This document shows, one piece after another, positions 14,829-19,853 of a DNA stretch of 19,853 nt (position 1 is the first letter of the stretch; every line of letters begins with the position of its first letter). Origin of the DNA: JBCDCP01 sp039181495 (GTDB lineage: Bacteria > Pseudomonadota > Alphaproteobacteria > Rhizobiales > Tepidamorphaceae). The notes under the pieces were generated by a model. That model made no database searches and was not told where the DNA came from. It saw only the letters and a list, made by a program, of their open reading frames with translations. The stretch is from assembly GCA_039181495.1 (NCBI GenBank), contig JBCDCP010000054.1, forward strand, positions 1 to 19,853, given 5' to 3'. Both the position numbers and the translations under genes were made by a program.

Positions 14829-15823
14829 CCGTACCCGACCTGACTGTTGCCATCGAACGCTGGCCAATTGCTGGCAGTTTCACGATCTCAAGGGGCAGCA
14901 AGACTGAGGCGGTGGTGGTTACTGCGACACTGTCCCAGGAAGGTCACGTTGGACGGGGTGAATGCGTGCCGTATGCGCGCTATGGGGAAACCGTCGAAGG
15001 TGTTGCTGAAGCAATCGCCGGGCTGACGGTCGCCGTCGCGAACGGACTCGACCGGATGGAGCTGCAATCGGCACTTGCCCCGGGCGCCGCACGCAACGCG
15101 CTTGATTGTGCCTTCTGGGACCTGGAAGCAAAGCGCAGCGGCCAACGGGTCTGGGAGCAGCTTGGCCGACCTGTACCTGACGGTTTGATCACGGCTTACA
15201 CATTGAGCGTTGGGACTCCCCAGGCCATGGCGGAAGCGGCCGCCAAAGCACAGCACCGTCCACTGCTCAAGGTCAAACTGGCTGGTCGCAATGAGACCGG
15301 TTCCGACGACGACCGTATTCGCGCCGTGCGCGCCGCCGCGCCTGAATCCGAACTGATCATCGATGCCAACGAAGCCTGGACCGAGCAGGATCTCCCACAC
15401 TTCCTTGACGCATGCGCTGAGGCAAGGGTCGCTCTGATCGAACAGCCGCTACCAGCGGGCAAAGATGCCTTGCTAGCCGATATGGTACGGCCTGTACCGG
15501 TCTGTGCCGACGAGAGCGCACATGATCTGGCTGGCTTGCCTGAACTCCTCGGCCGCTACGATGCAATCAACATCAAGCTCGACAAGACCGGAGGACTGAC
15601 CGAGGCTCTGGCCCTCGCCGATGCTGCGCGGGACGCCGGACTGAAAGTCATGGTCGGCTGCATGCTCGCCAGCTCGCTGGCCATGGCTCCAGCCATGGTG
15701 ATAGCGGCAGACGCCGATTTCGTAGATCTCGACGGCCCACTCCTTCTGGACCGCGACAGAGCCCCCGGATTGACGTTTTCAGGCAGCGTCATGGCCGCAC
15801 CGCCGCGCGCTCTTTGGGGCTAG
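14825..15823 (+). CDS. dgcA: DgcA-type N-acetyl-D-glutamate racemase / dipeptide epimerase
   Basis: A 332-aa enolase-superfamily enzyme of the muconate-lactonizing/dipeptide-epimerase subgroup. Catalytic features are visible: Lys149-x-Lys151 (LLKVKL), metal ligands Asp180 (IIDAN), Glu206 (IEQPLP) and Asp229 (ADE), second acid/base Lys251 (NIKLDK), and the C-terminal Asp301-x-Asp303 (DLDGP) typical of dipeptide epimerases. Lysines on both faces indicate 1,1-proton transfer, i.e. racemisation or epimerisation. The DUF1611 partner points to N-acetyl-D-Glu as substrate; L-Ala-D/L-Glu epimerase activity in murein-peptide recycling is the alternative. It starts with GTG 14825, overlapping the dgcN stop (GTGA), so the two are translationally coupled. 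Confidence 0.88.
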   Translation: MTVPDLTVAIERWPIAGSFTISRGSKTEAVVVTATLSQEGHVGRGECVPYARYGETVEGVAEAIAGLTVAVANGLDRMELQSALAPGAARNALDCAFWDLEAKRSGQRVWEQLGRPVPDGLITAYTLSVGTPQAMAEAAAKAQHRPLLKVKLAGRNETGSDDDRIRAVRAAAPESELIIDANEAWTEQDLPHFLDACAEARVALIEQPLPAGKDALLADMVRPVPVCADESAHDLAGLPELLGRYDAINIKLDKTGGLTEALALADAARDAGLKVMVGCMLASSLAMAPAMVIAADADFVDLDGPLLLDRDRAPGLTFSGSVMAAPPRALWG

Positions 15824-16053
15824 CCGATCCGATAGTAACGGGCCTCGTTGCCACCATCTTTTCTCGCCTGGTGGCGGGCGGCAACAAGTTCATAACCTTT
15901 CCTTGAGATGGTCGAACCAATGCACGCTGTGTGACTGCCTTGCTGAGGCAAAAGCGGCAGTGCGGATCGATCACGGGTCCGAGCGTCAGTCCCCGAGCCA
16001 GCCTCCCGGATGCGGAGTCTTCGGAGAGCAGACCGGATCAGAAAGCGACTGTT

Positions 16054-17046
16054 ATGGGAAAGAACGCCCCTGCCCCCATCCGCGAAGCCGATTACGCCGC
16101 GATTGAGTCTGCAGTTATGGAAACGCAGCGCGGCCGGTGGTTTCTCGCCGAGTATGCCCGCCGTAATCGCAATGCGGACACCGATCAGGTGTTGGGTGCA
16201 ATCGACAAGCTCGACAACTCCATTCGCTCTGCAACACCTGAGAAGCTCGCCGTTGTTGACGACATGGTGGCCAGCCTGATCGACATGGGCGATGCGATCC
16301 AGCGCACCAAGCGCGAGGTATTCGCGCTTAGCGGTGATGGAGAGGATGATCACATCGGCGACGCCAGCATGGAGCTCGACGCCGTCGTTGGTGCCACTGA
16401 AAATGCCACCAACCAGATTCTGTCTTCTGCGGAAAAAATTCAGGAATCGGCCTTCGCTGCCATGGAGCGTGGCGAGGCGACCGATGAAATGGCGGCCATC
16501 GACGCCGCGGTGATGGAGATCTACGAAGGCTGCTCGTTCCAAGACATCACCGGCCAGCGCATCAGCAAGGTGATCAACACGCTGCGTTATCTGGAATCGC
16601 GAATTTCTGCGGTTGCCGAAGCATGGGTGCAGACTGGCGGCACCAATTTTTCGGATGCAGACAGGCAGGACTCGGCCCCGCATTCATCCGATCCGCTTCT
16701 CAATGGACCCGCCAAACCCGGCGAGGAAATGCTGCAGGAAGAAGTCGACGGTCTGCTCCACGATACAGCCCACGCCATGGAACTGGTCGCATCGGGGATC
16801 ACGCCTGCGAAGGACGAACCCGTTGCCGAGTTGCAAGAGACGGCGGTCCTGGAAGCCGGAGCGTCGTCCGTGGTCGACATGCCCGAAAAATCACAGACGC
16901 ATGTTTCGGAAATCGAGCAGGACGATGAATGGCGTGGTCAGAACGTGCCGGTTCTATCGGCATCGACAACGGCCATCGGAAGTCAGGCTGCCCTCGAGAC
17001 CATGCCAACGCTTTCGGCAACCGAGATAGACGCCCTGTATTCCTGA
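16054..17046 (+). CDS. cheZ: CheZ-type protein phosphatase
   Basis: About 330 aa. The open frame begins at GTG 15931, but the family N-terminus is IREADYAAIESAVMETQRGRWFLAEYARRN, so I chose ATG 16054 (MGKNAPAPIREADY). Residues ~10-192 are helical, with the CheZ active-site block SFQDITGQRISKV: Asp164 and Gln168 correspond to the catalytic Asp/Gln of E. coli CheZ that direct water onto phospho-Asp of CheY. A long acidic, low-complexity linker (~193-318) follows. The last residues, LSATEIDALYS, resemble a CheY-docking peptide. It dephosphorylates CheY-like response regulators to end flagellar switching signals. No che or fli genes are adjacent, so it is an orphan chemotaxis gene. The ribosome-binding site is weak. 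It is convergent with agt. Confidence 0.9.
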   Translation: MGKNAPAPIREADYAAIESAVMETQRGRWFLAEYARRNRNADTDQVLGAIDKLDNSIRSATPEKLAVVDDMVASLIDMGDAIQRTKREVFALSGDGEDDHIGDASMELDAVVGATENATNQILSSAEKIQESAFAAMERGEATDEMAAIDAAVMEIYEGCSFQDITGQRISKVINTLRYLESRISAVAEAWVQTGGTNFSDADRQDSAPHSSDPLLNGPAKPGEEMLQEEVDGLLHDTAHAMELVASGITPAKDEPVAELQETAVLEAGASSVVDMPEKSQTHVSEIEQDDEWRGQNVPVLSASTTAIGSQAALETMPTLSATEIDALYS

Positions 17047-17078
17047 TATCGCCTGTCTCTGAAGTAAGGCCGAGCCCG

Positions 17079-18098
17079 TCAGGCCGCTTCGCCGTACGAT
17101 TCCTGAAATGTCACGACATTGTCGAGGAAGCTCTGTGCTGAAGCAGTCCACGTAAATCTGAGAGCATGCTCGCGGCAGGCCGTGCGTGACAGATCGAGAG
17201 CGTTGAGCGCCGCAGCTTGCAGATCGTCGCCAAGCACGCCCACGGGCGCATCGCCAATCAGATCCTTTGGGCCAGTCACCGGATAAGCGGCAACGGGCAC
17301 GCCGCAGGCCAATGCCTCGAGAATGACCAGCCCGAGCGTATCGGTCTTGCTCGGAAACACGAAGACATCCGCGGACGCGTAGATGGCGGCAAGCTCCTCA
17401 CCGAATTTGGCGCCAAGAAACCTGGCGTCAGTGTATTGCGCTTCGAGTTGGGCGCGCTGCGGCCCATCACCCACCACCACCTTGGTCCCGGGAAGATCGA
17501 GCGCCAAGAACGCCTCGATGTTCTTCTCGACCGCGACCCGGCCGACATAGAGGAAGATCGGACCTTCAAAGTCGAGCACGGTTTCGTCTTGCGGACGAAA
17601 CAGCTCATGATCGACACCGCGCGGCCAACGGGCGATGGATCGGAATCCCCAGCCCTCGAGTTCCTGGGTGAGCGATTCGGTCGTCACCATCACCGCTCGC
17701 CCGGCATTGTGGAACCACGTGAGATAGCGGTAGCTGGCCGTTATGGGGACGGGCATGCGCGCACGGACATATTCCGGGAACCGCGTGTGATAGGACGTGG
17801 TAAAGGGACGGTCGTTCTTGACACACCATCGCCTCGTCATCAGTCCGATCGGTCCCTCCGTGGCGATGTGGATGTAATCCGGATCATAGGACTCGATCCG
17901 CTTCGCGATATGTCCGGGCGTCGTGAGGGCAAGGCGTATTTCATTGTAGGTCGGCAGCGGCAACGATTTGTAGCCATCCGGCGACAGCATATGCACCTCG
18001 TGCCCAAGCGCGGTCACTTCCGCCTGCAAACGGTCAAGTGTCCGCACAACGCCGTTCACCTGGGGGAACCAGGCATCTGTCGCAATCAATAAACGCAT
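17079..18098 (-). CDS. GT4 glycosyltransferase, Agt-like glycolipid synthase
   Basis: A 339-aa family 4 glycosyltransferase (GT-B fold). The N-terminal domain opens LLIATDAWFPQVNGVVRTL with the glycine-containing acceptor loop, then SYHTRFPEYVRAR (102-114). The C-terminal domain has RWPRGVDHELF (158-168), FLYVGRVAVEKN (182-193), VVVGDGP, and the donor-binding SKTDTLGLVILEALACGVPV. The usual E-x7-E is D253-x7-E261, a common variant in this subfamily. TGATG couples it to plcP: the plcP stop and this ATG share one base (GTG 18101 is an alternative start). In marine and rhizobial bacteria a GT4 enzyme (Agt) next to plcP transfers glucose or glucuronate to the diacylglycerol made by PlcP, replacing phospholipid with glycolipid when phosphate is scarce. 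The sugar specificity here is not readable from sequence. SqdX- or MgtA-like mannosyl transfer is the alternative. Confidence 0.85.
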   Translation of the reverse strand: MRLLIATDAWFPQVNGVVRTLDRLQAEVTALGHEVHMLSPDGYKSLPLPTYNEIRLALTTPGHIAKRIESYDPDYIHIATEGPIGLMTRRWCVKNDRPFTTSYHTRFPEYVRARMPVPITASYRYLTWFHNAGRAVMVTTESLTQELEGWGFRSIARWPRGVDHELFRPQDETVLDFEGPIFLYVGRVAVEKNIEAFLALDLPGTKVVVGDGPQRAQLEAQYTDARFLGAKFGEELAAIYASADVFVFPSKTDTLGLVILEALACGVPVAAYPVTGPKDLIGDAPVGVLGDDLQAAALNALDLSRTACREHALRFTWTASAQSFLDNVVTFQESYGEAA

Positions 18099-18898
18099 CA
18101 CGCGGCAGCCTTTGCGCCCTTCAGCGCCACATCCGGGGCGTCCTCTGCTCTACGGGTCCAGGCAATCACCTCGATACGCCCATCATAATGCTCAGCCACG
18201 GCGGTACAACTCTCCACCCAGTCACCACAATTGATGTACAGGATTTTTCCGATGAGTTCGTTCGCCGAATGGTGGATGTGCCCGCACACAATTCCGTCGA
18301 CGCCTTCTTTCCGCGCTTCACCAACCAGCGCCTGTTCATATTCACCGATGAACTTCACCGCGTTCTTCACTTTGGACTTGAGATAGGCGGACAGCGACCA
18401 GTACTGAAAACCGAGTTTACGCCGGATCAGATTGAAGTAGGTGTTGACGCCCAGGGCCAGTACATAGGCCCAGTCACCCATCAGCGCGAGCCATTTGGCA
18501 TGCCGGACCACCACGTCAAACTCGTCGCCATGCATGATGAGCAATTTGCGGCCATCGGCGGTTTCATGGAAAGCGCGTTGACGGACTTCGATGCCGCCGA
18601 AGTGAGTGCCGACATAGTCCCGCAGCACTTCATCATGATTGCCGGGCACATAGATGATGCTTGCGCCTTTGCGCGCCTTGCGCATCATCTTCTGAACCAC
18701 GTCATTGTGGGCCTGGGGCCAGTACCAGGTCCGCTTCAACCGCCAGCAGTCGATGATGTCACCGACCAGATAGATGGTCTCGGCATCATTGTGTCTCAGA
18801 AAATCAAGCAGCAAATCCGCCTGACATCCGCGCGTCCCAAGGTGTACATCGGAGATGAACAGCGCGCGATAGGTGGCGCCGAGTGACTGTTCTTCCAA
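18098..18898 (-). CDS. plcP: PlcP-type metallophosphoesterase (phospholipase C, LpxH-like fold)
   Basis: A calcineurin-like metallophosphoesterase with the full metal-ligand set: SDVHLG, GDIID, GNHDE, MHGDEFD and GHIHH. It resembles LpxH and is often auto-annotated as UDP-2,3-diacylglucosamine diphosphatase, but its sequence (TIYLVGDIIDCWRL, WYWPQAHNDVVQKMM, CGDWVESCTAVAEH) and the coupled glycosyltransferase fit PlcP, the phospholipase C that cuts phosphatidylcholine or PE to diacylglycerol during phosphate limitation. The open frame reaches GTG 18955, but that start has no ribosome-binding site and lies next to a Pho-box-like sequence. TTG 18898 has CGGAGG with a 6-base spacer and gives a 266-aa protein (MEEQSLGATYRALF); I prefer it. 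The last base of its stop is shared with the agt ATG. Confidence 0.85.
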   Translation of the reverse strand: MEEQSLGATYRALFISDVHLGTRGCQADLLLDFLRHNDAETIYLVGDIIDCWRLKRTWYWPQAHNDVVQKMMRKARKGASIIYVPGNHDEVLRDYVGTHFGGIEVRQRAFHETADGRKLLIMHGDEFDVVVRHAKWLALMGDWAYVLALGVNTYFNLIRRKLGFQYWSLSAYLKSKVKNAVKFIGEYEQALVGEARKEGVDGIVCGHIHHSANELIGKILYINCGDWVESCTAVAEHYDGRIEVIAWTRRAEDAPDVALKGAKAAA

Positions 18899-18948
18899 AT
18901 CCGGCCTCCGTGCAAGCAGGCTATCGGCGCCCCGGTACCGTGATTCCA

Positions 18949-18966
18949 GTTTCACAATTATGACAG
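18949..18966 (-). promoter_or_regulatory. Candidate Pho box upstream of plcP
   Basis: On the minus strand CTGTCATAATTGTGAAAC has one perfect 7-base PhoB repeat (CTGTCAT), a 4-base spacer and a second repeat matching about 4 of 7 positions (GTGAAAC). It lies 51-68 bp upstream of the preferred plcP start (TTG 18898) and would fit PhoB control of lipid remodelling. It is a single-site, imperfect match, so binding is inferred. Confidence 0.4.
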
Positions 18967-19080
18967 AACTGCAAAAACCGCATCGTGCTGGTCTATCGGG
19001 CCTTTCTGTGGCTGGTCAGCATCGTCTGCCTCTGTCACTCCATGTCCGGAAGCCACTAGCGTTATGAGAGGACATCACCG

Positions 19081-19853
19081 ATGAATCTGGGTCTTGATGG
19101 AAAGCAGGCGATCGTTTGCGCTTCAAGCAAAGGCTTGGGCCGAGGCTGCGCACTCGCCCTCGCAGAGGCCGGGTGCCGTGTCGTTATCAACGGCCGGAAC
19201 CAGGAAACACTGGAACAGACAGTGGAGGCGCTGCGCCAGGCAACCGGTGCCGAGATCGTCGCGGTTGCGGCCGATGTCGGAACCAGTGCCGGCCAGGACG
19301 CTCTGTTTGCAGCATGCCCCGAGCCCGATATTCTGGTGAACAACAATGGCGGCCCGCCGCGCAAGGATTTCCGCGAACTGGATCGTCAGGCGATGCTCGA
19401 TGGCGTCGTGCAGAACATGGTCACCCCGATTGAACTGGTTCAGCGAGCGGTCGACGGCATGGCGGAGCGCCGTTTTGGTCGCATCGTCAACATCACATCC
19501 ATGTCGGTCAAATCGCCGATAACCGGCCTTGACCTGTCATCTGGCGCACGCGCCGGGTTGTCGGCATTTCTGGCCGGAGTTTGCCGCCAATATGCCGATC
19601 GCAATGTCACCATGAATCAGATCCTGCCAGGCCTGTTCGATACCGATCGCCTGCGCTCCGGTTTCGCCCCAACCGCCAAGATGTTGGGCAAGACGCCTGA
19701 ACAGGTCGAGGAAGATCGCCGTAACGGGATACCAGCCAGACGCTTCGGCAACGCTGAAGAATTCGGCAAGGCGTGTGCATTCCTCTGCTCAGAACATGCC
19801 GGCTACATCACCGGCCAAAATCTGCTAATCGACGGCGGTGCCTTCAACGGCTG
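19081..19853 (+). CDS. Atypical short-chain dehydrogenase/reductase, 3'-partial at window edge
   Basis: A Rossmann-fold SDR, at least 257 aa. The coding sequence ends at the window edge with two bases, TG, so the next codon is probably the TGA stop. The start ATG 19081 has GAGAGGA with an 8-base spacer. The N-terminal nucleotide motif is ASSKGLG (residues 14-20) instead of the usual TGxxxGxG; NNNGG (87-91) replaces NNAG; Ser140 (NITS) is in the catalytic serine position. The usual Tyr-x3-Lys is replaced by Ser153-x3-Arg157 (SSGAR). This pattern fits the FabG-like SDR subgroup known to lack the standard tetrad. The substrate is unknown. A C-terminal DGG(A/x)F tail typical of SDRs (LLIDGGAFNG) is present. 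It is divergent from plcP. Confidence 0.88.
   Translation, partial: MNLGLDGKQAIVCASSKGLGRGCALALAEAGCRVVINGRNQETLEQTVEALRQATGAEIVAVAADVGTSAGQDALFAACPEPDILVNNNGGPPRKDFRELDRQAMLDGVVQNMVTPIELVQRAVDGMAERRFGRIVNITSMSVKSPITGLDLSSGARAGLSAFLAGVCRQYADRNVTMNQILPGLFDTDRLRSGFAPTAKMLGKTPEQVEEDRRNGIPARRFGNAEEFGKACAFLCSEHAGYITGQNLLIDGGAFNG

Noticed and set aside
15820..16683. 287-aa open frame on the minus strand
   Set aside because: Most of it is antisense to the well-supported cheZ. Only its last ~43 residues lie outside other genes and are noted separately.
17217..18886. Two plus-strand open frames of 291 and 282 aa opposite agt and plcP
   Set aside because: They are antisense to genes with complete catalytic motifs and show no domain of their own.
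18098..18898. Naming the metallophosphoesterase lpxH
   Set aside because: The fold is shared, but sequence blocks and coupling to a GT4 enzyme favour PlcP; a phylogeny would decide.
19031..19045. CTGTCAC...TGTCC on the plus strand before the SDR as a second Pho box
   Set aside because: The repeat spacing is 10 instead of 11 bases and the second half is weak.

Overview
The window is about 20 kb of GC-rich chromosomal DNA that looks like an alphaproteobacterium, most likely of the Hyphomicrobiales (Rhizobiales). The reasons are a giant GPR/RgsE-like polar-growth scaffold, a CtrA-type box, a STAS-MlaE/MlaF/MlaD/PqiC-like operon, an alphaproteobacterial CheZ, a DgcN-DgcA pair and a PlcP-Agt phospholipid-remodelling pair. 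I see no insertion sequences, phage genes, CRISPR arrays or tRNA/rRNA genes. Genes are densely packed and the content is ordinary core chromosome rather than a genomic island.

Layout: 1-1025 (+) is a methyltransferase cut by the left edge. 1135-2373 (+) is a CelD/BcsL-type acyltransferase, and the two may be cotranscribed. Convergent to them on the minus strand lie an Hpt phosphotransfer protein (3466-3876), a [2Fe-2S] ferredoxin (2978-3298) and a UspF-type stress protein (2422-2853). A 447-bp intergenic region (3877-4323) with a perfect TTAA-N7-TTAAC box separates hpt from the 1650-aa scaffold (4324-9276, +), which has two N-terminal membrane helices, a very long 11/22-residue-repeat coiled coil and a conserved C-terminal domain. 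A convergent gap with an 18-bp palindrome follows. Next, on the minus strand and read right to left, come mlaE (with STAS), mlaF, mlaD and a PqiC-like lipoprotein, together an ABC lipid-transport system of the envelope. Divergent from it are dgcN-dgcA (13818-15823, +; D-glutamate catabolism) and then cheZ (16054-17046, +). On the minus strand plcP (18098-18898) and agt (17079-18098) are translationally coupled and form a lipid-remodelling cassette with a candidate Pho box upstream. The right edge cuts an atypical SDR (19081-19853, +).

Functional theme: much of the window concerns the envelope (polar growth, lipid transport, replacement of phospholipid by glycolipid), together with phosphorelay and chemotaxis parts (Hpt, CheZ). 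I did not find a clearly new multi-gene system. The most useful leads are the CtrA box beside the hpt and scaffold genes, the repeat architecture of the scaffold, the Pho box at plcP, the FliM-like C-terminal tail of CheZ, and the SDR lacking its catalytic Tyr and Lys.
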